From Acidimicrobiia bacterium (GTDB taxonomy: Bacteria; Actinomycetota; Acidimicrobiia; Spongiisociales; ZC4RG35), in assembly GCA_030623125.1 (NCBI GenBank), contig JAUXMQ010000041.1, forward strand, positions 1 to 7,808: DNA of 7,808 nt, in the 5' to 3' direction. This document shows positions 1-5,627 of the stretch, piece by piece. The notes beneath the pieces were generated by a model. It ran no database searches. It was given only the letters and a program-made list of their open reading frames with translations, and was not told the DNA's origin. The translations under genes were made by a program, and so were the position numbers. Every line of letters begins with the position of its first letter. The stretch's first letter is position 1.

Positions 1-156
1 CTTCTGGATAGATCCGATCAGCCCGACGACGATGATGATGATCGCGCCGATTCGGATCGCCCAGAGGAACAGGTCGACCCAACTGAGTCTGAGGGCGCGG
101 CGCTCTTTCTGGCGTGAGCCCTCTGTTTCGGGCGGTTTCTTGGCGGTGGCAGTCAC
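1..156 (-). CDS. N-terminus of probable ABC transporter membrane permease (LivH-like), partial
   Basis: Reading the minus strand from a GTG at 154-156 gives 52 codons that stay open to the window edge. The N-terminus (MTATAKKPPETEGSRQKERR) is hydrophilic and basic. It is followed by a hydrophobic stretch from about residue 28 (VDLFLWAIRIGAIIIIVVGL), as expected for a cytoplasmic tail entering a first transmembrane helix. The other two frames give no sensible protein. It lies 91 bp downstream of a branched-chain-type binding lipoprotein on the same strand, with a hairpin between them, which is the usual place for a LivH-type permease of the same transporter. That assignment rests on context and hydrophobicity, because no family motif is reached before the edge. 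The ribosome binding site is weak (GGAAA about 8 nt upstream). Any other membrane protein is possible. Confidence 0.6.
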   Translation of the reverse strand, partial: MTATAKKPPETEGSRQKERRALRLSWVDLFLWAIRIGAIIIIVVGLIGSIQK

Positions 157-186
157 TAGGGGGTTTCCGGTATTGGGTCTTTATAC

Positions 187-224
187 CAGCGAAAACCCGG
201 CCACGGGTGGCCGGGTTCTCGCTG
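187..224 (-). terminator. Strong intercistronic hairpin (partial terminator or mRNA stabiliser)
   Basis: Positions 187-204 and 207-224 are reverse complements apart from one mismatch (193/218), so the arms are 18 nt with a 2-nt centre. The core is AACCCGGCCAC / GTGGCCGGGTT. It begins 23 nt after the stop of the binding-protein gene and ends 30 nt before the GTG of the next gene. No T tract follows on the minus strand (next bases are GTATAAAG), so it is not a classical intrinsic terminator. Hairpins in this position often raise binding-protein mRNA over permease mRNA by attenuation or 3'-end protection. That role is inferred here. Confidence 0.65.
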
Positions 225-247
225 TCGGTCGGGAATCGCTGCTTAGA

Positions 248-1612
248 TCAGCCGATTTCTCCCTTGAAGGTGAATACCACCGGGAGCTGAGTGGAGTCCG
301 TGATCGAAGTATCCTCGTGGAATACGATCTGGATCCCCTGAGCCCCGCAGTCGCCAAACTCGTCACAAGCCAGGTCACCGGTCATACCGGCGCCGGAGAA
401 TGATGAGAGGGCGTCTCTCAGAGCCTGGCGGTCGATGAACAGACTTCCGTCGTCCAGCTCGACTGCCACATCGTCGATGGATGCCAGCAGCATGGCTGTG
501 GCGTCATAGGCATGTGCCCAGAAGGCCGCCGTTGGAGCCTCGCCAAACTCGGCCTCATAGGACTTCAGGAAGTCGTTGGCCGAGATGCCGGTGACCGCAT
601 TGGCGTTCTCGCCGAACGCAAGGTCCGGACCGGAGAAGTACATCCCCTCCGACTCGGGAATCGCCAGGAAGTCAGACACCAGGAGACCATCGGCCCCGAC
701 CAGCTGGGTGTCCGCCAATCCCGCAACACCAGCAAACTGCTGGACGACGAAGTCGCCGGCAGGCTGGAAGATCGGGACGTAGATGGCTTCAGGCGAGTCC
801 TGACCGACTTCGGACAGGACCGGCGTCATGTCGGTGTCTTCCTTACCCACACCCACGATCAGGGTGACTGTTCCACCCAGCTCGGTGAATGCATCGGCAA
901 ATGCCTGGGCGAGACCCTGTGTGTAGGAGTCGCCGTCGTGAATCGCCGCGGCGGTGGCTAAGCCAAGATCGCTGAACACGAACTCGGCGACCGCTCTGCC
1001 CTGGAACAGGTCGTTGTGGGCGATCCTGTAGTAGCCCGGCTGGTAGTCGATGCCGGCGGTTCCTGCCAGGTCAGAGGTGAGAGCAGGTGAGGTGTTGGAT
1101 GGGGAAACCAGCACCATGCCCGCGCCACTGATCAGTGGAATCGCAGCGATGGCGGCGCCGGAACACGAAGTTCCGATTACGCCGAGGATCTGCTCGTCGG
1201 CGACGATGGTTTGTGATGCAGCCTGTCCGCCCTCACCACTGCAGAGGTCATCGAGACCGACGCCCATGTTCACGTCGAAGCCCTTGATCTGCCCGTAGTC
1301 GTTGATGGCCATTTGGGTTGCCCGCTCATTGGGAATACCCAGGAAGGCGACGGGACCGGAGATCGCCTCCAATGAGCGAATCTCAATGGGGTCGCCAGGA
1401 GCAACGGTCACCGCTCCCAATGGACCTTCCTCGGGCGGCCCCGCTGGGGCCTCCGTTGTCTCGGGAGCGTCCGTTGTCTCGGGAGCCTCTGTGGCATCGG
1501 TCGTTTCCGGAGCCTCCGTGGTGTCCGTTGTATCGCCGTCCCCGCAAGCAGCGAGGACGAGAGCCAGCGCGCCAAGAATGGCGAGCAGTCTCATGACTCT
1601 GTTGGGTTTCAT
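248..1612 (-). CDS. ABC transporter substrate-binding lipoprotein, branched-chain amino acid type
   Basis: This 454-aa protein is the extracytoplasmic solute receptor of an ABC importer. A basic start (MKPNRVMR) and hydrophobic stretch lead to a lipobox L-A-A-C at residues 20-23, so the mature protein should be lipid-anchored at Cys23. Residues 24-63 form a Thr/Glu/Ala/Pro linker of imperfect repeats. A periplasmic-binding-protein fold of the LivK/Peripla_BP_6 type follows (about 75-454), with EAISGPVAFLG, GVIGTSCSGAA, LVSPSNTSPALT and AFWAHAYDATAML segments typical of the family. C124/C150 and C416/C422 could form disulfides. The ATG at 1610-1612 is chosen over one 13 codons upstream because GGAGG (1619-1623) lies 6 nt before it and the signal peptide then starts normally. 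The ligand cannot be read from sequence; branched-chain amino acids, amides or urea are all possible. The next gene downstream is probably the permease. Confidence 0.9.
   Translation of the reverse strand: MKPNRVMRLLAILGALALVLAACGDGDTTDTTEAPETTDATEAPETTDAPETTEAPAGPPEEGPLGAVTVAPGDPIEIRSLEAISGPVAFLGIPNERATQMAINDYGQIKGFDVNMGVGLDDLCSGEGGQAASQTIVADEQILGVIGTSCSGAAIAAIPLISGAGMVLVSPSNTSPALTSDLAGTAGIDYQPGYYRIAHNDLFQGRAVAEFVFSDLGLATAAAIHDGDSYTQGLAQAFADAFTELGGTVTLIVGVGKEDTDMTPVLSEVGQDSPEAIYVPIFQPAGDFVVQQFAGVAGLADTQLVGADGLLVSDFLAIPESEGMYFSGPDLAFGENANAVTGISANDFLKSYEAEFGEAPTAAFWAHAYDATAMLLASIDDVAVELDDGSLFIDRQALRDALSSFSGAGMTGDLACDEFGDCGAQGIQIVFHEDTSITDSTQLPVVFTFKGEIG
1452..1487 (-). repeat. 18-bp tandem direct repeat in the lipoprotein linker
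   Basis: Two adjacent 18-bp copies, 1452-1469 and 1470-1487, differ only in the last base (tccgttgtctcgggagcg versus ...gcc). More degenerate copies continue to about 1530. They encode the T-E-A-P-E-T-T-D-A type repeats (residues 32-56) between the lipidated cysteine and the binding domain. The unit is a multiple of three, so copy-number change would alter linker length without a frameshift. Confidence 0.8.
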
Positions 1613-1618
1613 TGTCTT

Positions 1619-1623
1619 CCTCC
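1619..1623 (-). promoter_or_regulatory. Shine-Dalgarno sequence fixing the lipoprotein start
   Basis: Reading the minus strand, GGAGG is followed by 6 nt (AAGACA) and then ATG at 1612. It is the clearest ribosome binding site in the window and rules against the upstream in-frame ATG at 1651, which would add 13 residues before the signal peptide. Confidence 0.8.
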
Positions 1624-1665
1624 ATTTGATAGTGACGTGACCGCAGGCCACGTCGATTCAGGGAC

Positions 1666-1694
1666 TCTATACGTGTTCTCAGGTTGAGGTCGAA
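1666..1694 (-). promoter_or_regulatory. Possible sigma-70-type promoter for the lipoprotein operon
   Basis: On the minus strand TTCGAC (1689-1694) is separated by 17 nt from TATAGA (1666-1671), about 54 nt upstream of the start codon. The -10 matches consensus at four of six positions and the -35 only loosely. It is the best candidate I can see in the 136-bp divergent intergenic region 1613-1748, where I see nothing else. Confidence 0.25.
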
Positions 1695-1748
1695 GCAACG
1701 GAGATATCGCACATCCCAGTTGGCGCTGGTGTGGCCTACCGTTGACAC

Positions 1749-2855
1749 ATGGCAAGCGACGTCAGAGTCGTAGAGGACGGTCTCGATCAGCGTCCTCCGG
1801 TGCGACGCCTAGCGTCGGCATGGGTCTGGTTGGTTACCGGAATTGCCGTGGGTCTTGGGTTTGGCGTGGTGGTGTCCACACCATCGGCGACCGATGTCGA
1901 AGAGCAGCCGGGTGTAGCTACTGCCCCACCGATAGCGCCGATCGAGGAAACCGCGAACCCGCAGGGGATCGCTGATGTCATCCCTGGATTCCCCGATGCT
2001 CTGGTGGTGGTTACCGGTGACGACGGTCAAAGTCTCAGTCACATACTCTGGCCCGCCGAGCGGGACAAGGTGACGAGATCGCTCCCCGGCGGTGACTCCG
2101 GAGAGGTGAGTTTCGATGTCTCGGGAACATGGATCGCCACGGCAACCCATGTCCCCGACGCCGAAGGATTTGTGCTCTCCATGGGAAAGCCATCATTTCT
2201 CGTTCCACTTGCGTCGAACGTGACCAGTCTTTCGTGGCACGACGAAGAGACCGCCTTTCTCTCATACACACAAATCGTGGACGGGCAGTGGCTTATGTGG
2301 GTGGTTGGGCCGGATCGAAACCCTGACCTGATTACGCGAGGTCTGGACGATCGGGGTGACGTAGCCGCCTGGGGTGACTGGGGTTGGGCCCTGCAAACCC
2401 AATCGGGTGAGGTCACTCTTCTCACGTCGAGCGGTGAGATCAACGAGGTCTATGAAGGGATAGCCCTTGATTCCCACCCAAATGGTTGGGTTGTGATTGA
2501 CGATGATGGGCTGATGGTGGTCTCCACCTCCGGCGTGGTGTTGGCTATCGACACGTTGATGGATTCATTTGGTTCAGTCAAAGCCGCCGAGCTCTCACCC
2601 GATGGAACCAAACTCGCTGTGTTGGGCGGAGCAAGGCTAAACGTGCTCCCTGTCTTTGGAGAGGGTGAAGTGATAGACGTACTCTTCACGACCGAGGCCT
2701 CGCGGGTCGCATGGTCGTCTGATTCGAGGTTCGTGATCGTCCCGAGGGTGGGTGCCATCATCGTTGTCGACACTGTCGAGTCCGGTCGGACGTATGAGGA
2801 TCGGACGAGTCATCGGGTTCTGGCCGTGGCCGTGATACCCCTTACCGGTTCTTAG
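1749..2855 (+). CDS. Membrane-anchored beta-propeller-like protein of unknown function
   Basis: This 368-aa protein has a short charged N-terminus (residues 1-22), one transmembrane helix (about 24-44, WVWLVTGIAVGLGFGVVV) and a Pro/Ala/Glu-rich spacer (about 50-72). The remaining ~290 residues are short beta strands with WD40/TolB-like blade signatures: DVSGTWIA (123-130), TSLSWHDEETAFLSYT (159-173), AELSPDGTKLAVLGG (280-294) and RVAWSSDSRFVIVPR (319-333). No catalytic motif is visible. The likely topology is N-in, with the propeller outside, suggesting binding or scaffolding rather than catalysis; this is inference. There is no purine-rich Shine-Dalgarno before the ATG; TACCGT (1737-1742) fits a TANNNT -10 box, so the transcript may be leaderless. 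The stop is 9 bp before the MBL-fold gene, suggesting co-transcription. I do not recognise a named family. Confidence 0.75.
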   Translation: MASDVRVVEDGLDQRPPVRRLASAWVWLVTGIAVGLGFGVVVSTPSATDVEEQPGVATAPPIAPIEETANPQGIADVIPGFPDALVVVTGDDGQSLSHILWPAERDKVTRSLPGGDSGEVSFDVSGTWIATATHVPDAEGFVLSMGKPSFLVPLASNVTSLSWHDEETAFLSYTQIVDGQWLMWVVGPDRNPDLITRGLDDRGDVAAWGDWGWALQTQSGEVTLLTSSGEINEVYEGIALDSHPNGWVVIDDDGLMVVSTSGVVLAIDTLMDSFGSVKAAELSPDGTKLAVLGGARLNVLPVFGEGEVIDVLFTTEASRVAWSSDSRFVIVPRVGAIIVVDTVESGRTYEDRTSHRVLAVAVIPLTGS

Positions 2856-2864
2856 AGTCGCCCA

Positions 2865-3422
2865 ATGCCCAATGTCCATGTCCTTACCTCCGGCTACGTA
2901 GGAGAACGTGTCGCCTCGACCGTTTCCTTGATCGAAACCGGCGGGGCTCTCATCATTGTCGACCCGGGAATGGTGTCTTCTGTCTCGGTCATCCTCGATC
3001 CGATTGGTCGTCTCGGCCACGAAGTGGAGGACATCACGGACGTGGTCATCTCTCATCATCACCCTGACCACACCATCAACATCGCCTTGTTTCCCAACGC
3101 CCGTGTACATGATCACTGGGCCATCTACGAGAATGACATCTGGACCTCACGTCCAGCCGAGAGTTTCGAAGTGGCGGAGGGCGTGAACCTCTGGGAGACA
3201 CCGGGGCACACCGCCCAGGACATCACCACCATTGTTGATGATGGCGACGACGTGGTGGCCTTGACCCACCTTTGGTGGCATCAGAGGGCTCCGTACGACG
3301 ATCCGCTGGCAACGGACCTCGATGGGCTTCACCGTGGTCGTGAGAGGGTTCTCGACGTAGCCACACTGATCGTCCCGGGGCATGGCGAGTTGTTCGTGCC
3401 CGACGAGTCCACGTCCAGATAA
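2865..3422 (+). CDS. Small MBLAC1-like metallo-beta-lactamase-fold protein
   Basis: This 185-aa single-domain protein has the metallo-beta-lactamase (MBL) metal-site motif H-H-H-P-D-H (residues 64-69, i.e. HxHxDH), a second-site histidine in TPGHT (His115) and the terminal PGHG (His173). IVDPG (31-35) is the usual early strand-loop. Segments such as NIALFPNARV, LWETPGHTAQD and VATLIVPGHGELF resemble the MBLAC1 type of hydrolase. The usual bridging aspartate of the AGD motif is not present: the matching stretch reads VALTHLWW (131-138), placing Thr134 or His135 there. Substrate is unknown, and the altered site could mean one metal, changed chemistry or a family variant. It sits 9 bp after the propeller gene and 11 bp before alaX. 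No clear Shine-Dalgarno is visible, so translation may depend on coupling to the gene upstream. Confidence 0.85.
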   Translation: MPNVHVLTSGYVGERVASTVSLIETGGALIIVDPGMVSSVSVILDPIGRLGHEVEDITDVVISHHHPDHTINIALFPNARVHDHWAIYENDIWTSRPAESFEVAEGVNLWETPGHTAQDITTIVDDGDDVVALTHLWWHQRAPYDDPLATDLDGLHRGRERVLDVATLIVPGHGELFVPDESTSR

Positions 3423-3433
3423 CATCTTGTGGT

Positions 3434-4168
3434 ATGTCAGGACAGGCCCCAACAGAAGAACTTGCACCTCAAGACGCCTATCTGGCCCGGGCCGAGGGAA
3501 CGGTTATCGACGTGAGCGAGGGAGGGCTCTTCCTCGACCGAACCGTTTTCTATGCGCGAGGTGGCGGACAGCCTGGCGACATCGGAACGATCACTTGGGA
3601 CGGCGGGTCAGCCGAGGTGGTCGACACCGTGCGCAAGGACAGAGTGCCCTTCCATGTCCTCGCGGAAGGCTCGGCCCTGCCCGACCCGGGAACTCCGGTC
3701 GAAGGAGTGATCGACTGGGAGCGGCGATACATGACCATGAGGACCCACACCGCCCTTCACGCTTTGTCAGGTGTGGTGTTTCGTGACTTCGGGGCCAAGG
3801 TGACCGGTGGGAACATGACACCGGGGGAGGCGCGCATGGACTTCGAGCTGGATGCGATCTCGGTGGAGTTCGGTCGTGAAGTTGAGCGCAAGCTCAACGA
3901 GGAACTGGTGCGGGGTTATCCCACCGAGATCCTCGTCATGGCACGCGAAGAGGCCCTCAAGGACCCTGACCTGATCAGGACCAAGGTGAATCTGATTCCC
4001 GAATTCGTGAAGGAGATCAGGATCGTCGACATCGTGGGGCTCGATCGTCAGGCCGACGGCGGTACCCATGTCGCCTCGACCCTCGAAGTGGGCCAGATCG
4101 AGGTCGTCAAGACGGAGTCCAAGGGAAGGGCGAACAAACGGATGCGAATCCGGATTGTCACCGTCTAG
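3434..4168 (+). CDS. AlaX-type alanyl-tRNA editing protein
   Basis: This 244-aa protein matches free-standing relatives of the AlaRS editing domain, which hydrolyse Ser-tRNA(Ala) (and sometimes Gly-tRNA(Ala)) in the cytoplasm. An N-terminal barrel domain carries FYARGGGQPGDIG (39-51). The editing site begins with RTHTALHAL (103-111), giving the metal ligands His105 and His109 (HxxxH). The second half-site is QADGGTHVASTLEVG (206-220), where His212 is kept but Asp208 stands where AlaRS has Cys (CxxxH). The length fits AlaX-M enzymes with the N-terminal barrel, and there is no C-Ala or aminoacylation domain. The ATG at 3434 places PQDAYLARAEGTV near the N-terminus, as expected for the family. 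It lies 11 bp after the MBL gene. The link between its function and its neighbours is unclear. Confidence 0.9.
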   Translation: MSGQAPTEELAPQDAYLARAEGTVIDVSEGGLFLDRTVFYARGGGQPGDIGTITWDGGSAEVVDTVRKDRVPFHVLAEGSALPDPGTPVEGVIDWERRYMTMRTHTALHALSGVVFRDFGAKVTGGNMTPGEARMDFELDAISVEFGREVERKLNEELVRGYPTEILVMAREEALKDPDLIRTKVNLIPEFVKEIRIVDIVGLDRQADGGTHVASTLEVGQIEVVKTESKGRANKRMRIRIVTV

Positions 4169-4188
4169 CTACTAGAGCCTGGTAGCTA
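4166..4188. repeat. Short inverted repeat overlapping the alaX stop codon
   Basis: TAGCTACTA (4166-4174) and TGGTAGCTA (4180-4188) are inverted copies with one mismatch (G:U in RNA), around a 5-nt centre. The left arm includes the alaX TAG stop and the right arm ends 10 nt before the next ATG. No T tract follows. It could be a small operator or a weak translational hairpin, or chance. Confidence 0.4.
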
Positions 4189-4198
4189 ATACCCCACA

Positions 4199-5155
4199 AT
4201 GCTCGATTTCATCCTTGGGTTGATCCTCGCCGGACTTCTTGTGCGCGGCTGGCTCCGTGGGTTCGTCAGAGAGATCCTGGATCTGATAGGTCTTGTCGGC
4301 GGCCTCTGGATCGCCTTCAAGTTGAGCGCTCCCTTCGGCGACTTTCTGACCCGCAGCTTCGGCGTGACGCCTGAGGTCGCCCGGATCGGAGCAGGTATCG
4401 CTCTCTTCGTCCTGTTTGGTGTCTCGCTGAGCGTGGCGGCTCACTATCTGTCGAAGGTGATGAACTTGCCGGGGTTGAGCATGGTCAACCGTGTTGGTGG
4501 GGCTGCAGTCGCCTTCGGGTGGGGGATCGCTCTCGTATTGGTGGTTGTCAATGTCGTGAGGGTTCTTCCCATTCCGGACGGGTGGGAAGCCCAGTTGGAG
4601 GAGTCGACGATGGTCGAGGCAATCGCCGGGCCTGATGCCCTTCCCCAGCAGCTCTTCGATCGTCTGGCCGGTGACAACGTCCTCAGCGCCCTGGCATCGA
4701 TCCAGAACATCTTCGGGACCAGCCGGGCCGTACCCGAAGAAGGCCAGGTGTTGTCGATCCCGCCTGCGGCCCCGGACGAGATCAGACAGGTCAGAGACGA
4801 AGCGGAGGAGATCGTCGAGGAGATCAATCGCTTCCGCACCGGTCTCGGTCTCCGCCCTCTTCTCCAGAGCGAGGGCATCGACGCGGTCGCCGAGCAAAAG
4901 GCGACCGCGATGTATACCTCGGGAAGGCTGTTCCGGGGAACCAATTGCTCGCTCGACCTGACCGAAGCCGGAGTCCGGACCGCGGTCTGCGAGGAGGTGG
5001 TGGCGCTGGCCGGCACATCGCTGGGTGCTCTCGACGGCATTCTCGATTCGGAGTCGGGTAACGCCGTGTTGTCCGACCCCGCCTACGACCGCACCGGAAT
5101 CTCGGTCGTCGACGGCCCTACCGGCCGTCTCGTCGTGGTCGTCCTCGGCGGCTAA
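4199..5155 (+). CDS. CvpA-like membrane protein fused to a CAP/SCP-like domain
   Basis: This 318-aa protein has two parts. Residues 1-122 are CvpA-like, with four hydrophobic segments (about 2-16, 26-42, 62-84, 98-121) and the family-style opening MLDFILGLILAGLLVRGWLRGFVREILDLIGL. After a linker and an acidic helix (about 193-210), residues 205-318 resemble a CAP/SCP/PR-1 domain: EEINRFRTGLGLRPLLQSEGIDAVAEQKATAMYTSG, then CEEVVAL, DSESGNAVLSDPAYDRTGISVV and LVVVVLGG. The two cavity histidines typical of CAP are absent (SGRLFRG and ESGNAV lie at those places), while Glu265/Glu266 may fill the conserved acidic position. Cys250 and Cys264 could form a disulfide, fitting an external domain. The layout resembles mycobacterial MarP, where CvpA-like helices carry an external protease. 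No Shine-Dalgarno is obvious; the gap to alaX is 30 bp. Function is unknown. Confidence 0.8.
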   Translation: MLDFILGLILAGLLVRGWLRGFVREILDLIGLVGGLWIAFKLSAPFGDFLTRSFGVTPEVARIGAGIALFVLFGVSLSVAAHYLSKVMNLPGLSMVNRVGGAAVAFGWGIALVLVVVNVVRVLPIPDGWEAQLEESTMVEAIAGPDALPQQLFDRLAGDNVLSALASIQNIFGTSRAVPEEGQVLSIPPAAPDEIRQVRDEAEEIVEEINRFRTGLGLRPLLQSEGIDAVAEQKATAMYTSGRLFRGTNCSLDLTEAGVRTAVCEEVVALAGTSLGALDGILDSESGNAVLSDPAYDRTGISVVDGPTGRLVVVVLGG

Positions 5156-5161
5156 ACGTCG

Positions 5162-5205
5162 AACCTGAGGTAGTTAGGCCCGTACGGGCCTAACTACCTC
5201 AGGTT
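5162..5205. terminator. Perfect 44-bp palindrome, likely bidirectional terminator
   Basis: Positions 5162-5183 are the exact reverse complement of 5184-5205, with arms AACCTGAGGTAGTTAGGCCC meeting at GTAC. It starts 7 bp after the stop of the CvpA-CAP gene and ends 27 bp before the convergent stop at 5232, so it is placed to end both transcripts. Neither side has a T tract, as is common for high-GC actinobacterial terminators. Symmetry ends sharply at both edges. A protein-binding site is the alternative. Confidence 0.75.
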
Positions 5206-5231
5206 GTCGAGAACGAGACCAAAGCAGAGCG

Positions 5232-5627
5232 TCACGGCAACGGAAGGAGATCAGGCTCGACCCAATGCTGTTTTGCCTCCGAGCTGTTGATGTTGGACCA
5301 GTGACGGTTTGGCAAAAGAGGGTCACGAAGGTCAGGCCAGACTTCGAGAGCCTCATCCAGTGTCGTAACGCCCTTGTTGGTCTCCCGCACATGAGCCAGG
5401 AGCCTGATCCAGAAGATGGTGGCGGTGCAGTTGTACTTCCCCGGGTTGCCCCCAACCTCGGCAACGTGCCTGATCGTGAGCTTGGCCACGTGTTCCGCGC
5501 TGTCGACGCTGCTCGCCTCGTCGAGAAGGGCCCATGCAAAACGGAGATGGGACTCGTGGCCGAAGTAATCCCCGGTCTTGACCTCATTGAGCAGGCGGAG
5601 GCCGTCGCCCAGATCGAGCTCGGTCAT
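5232..5627 (-). CDS. 131-aa conserved-looking hypothetical protein coupled to WS/DGAT
   Basis: The reading frame stays open 53 codons further into the WS/DGAT gene, but the start that makes sense is the ATG at 5625-5627, overlapping the WS/DGAT TGA (5624-5626) as ATGA. There is no Shine-Dalgarno, so translation is probably coupled. The 131-aa product appears mostly helical, soluble and without signal peptide. It carries FGHESHLRFAWALLDE (22-37, with His24, His27, Arg29), a central GGNPGKYNCTATIFWIRLL (59-77) and a C-terminal WVEPDLLPLP (122-131). This pattern (HxxHLRxAW, PGKYxxT, VEPDLxPLP) resembles an uncharacterised protein family I remember from other bacteria but cannot name. The His pair plus His54 could bind metal or substrate; that is speculation. 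The overlap suggests a role tied to neutral-lipid acyltransfer. Confidence 0.8.
   Translation of the reverse strand: MTELDLGDGLRLLNEVKTGDYFGHESHLRFAWALLDEASSVDSAEHVAKLTIRHVAEVGGNPGKYNCTATIFWIRLLAHVRETNKGVTTLDEALEVWPDLRDPLLPNRHWSNINSSEAKQHWVEPDLLPLP

Noticed and set aside
32..403. 123-codon plus-strand frame at the left edge
   Set aside because: It runs across the hairpin and antisense to the end of the binding-protein gene. The minus frame gives a normal cytoplasmic tail plus membrane helix.
1613..1651. Upstream in-frame ATG adding 13 residues to the binding lipoprotein
   Set aside because: It would place a charged extension before the signal peptide and include the strong GGAGG site inside the coding sequence.
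1742..1747. TTGACA, a perfect -35 consensus just before the propeller start
   Set aside because: A matching -10 would fall inside the coding region with no suitable later start, and nothing convincing is there. It is probably chance.
2637..3116. 159-codon minus-strand frame across the propeller/MBL junction
   Set aside because: It is rich in Asp, Arg and His with no family features, and lies opposite two well-supported plus-strand genes.
4172..4897. 241-codon open frame on the minus strand opposite the CvpA-CAP gene
   Set aside because: Its translation is low-complexity charged sequence with no hydrophobic core or motif. The plus-strand frame has clear membrane helices and a CAP-like domain. 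Long antisense frames are common in GC-rich genes.
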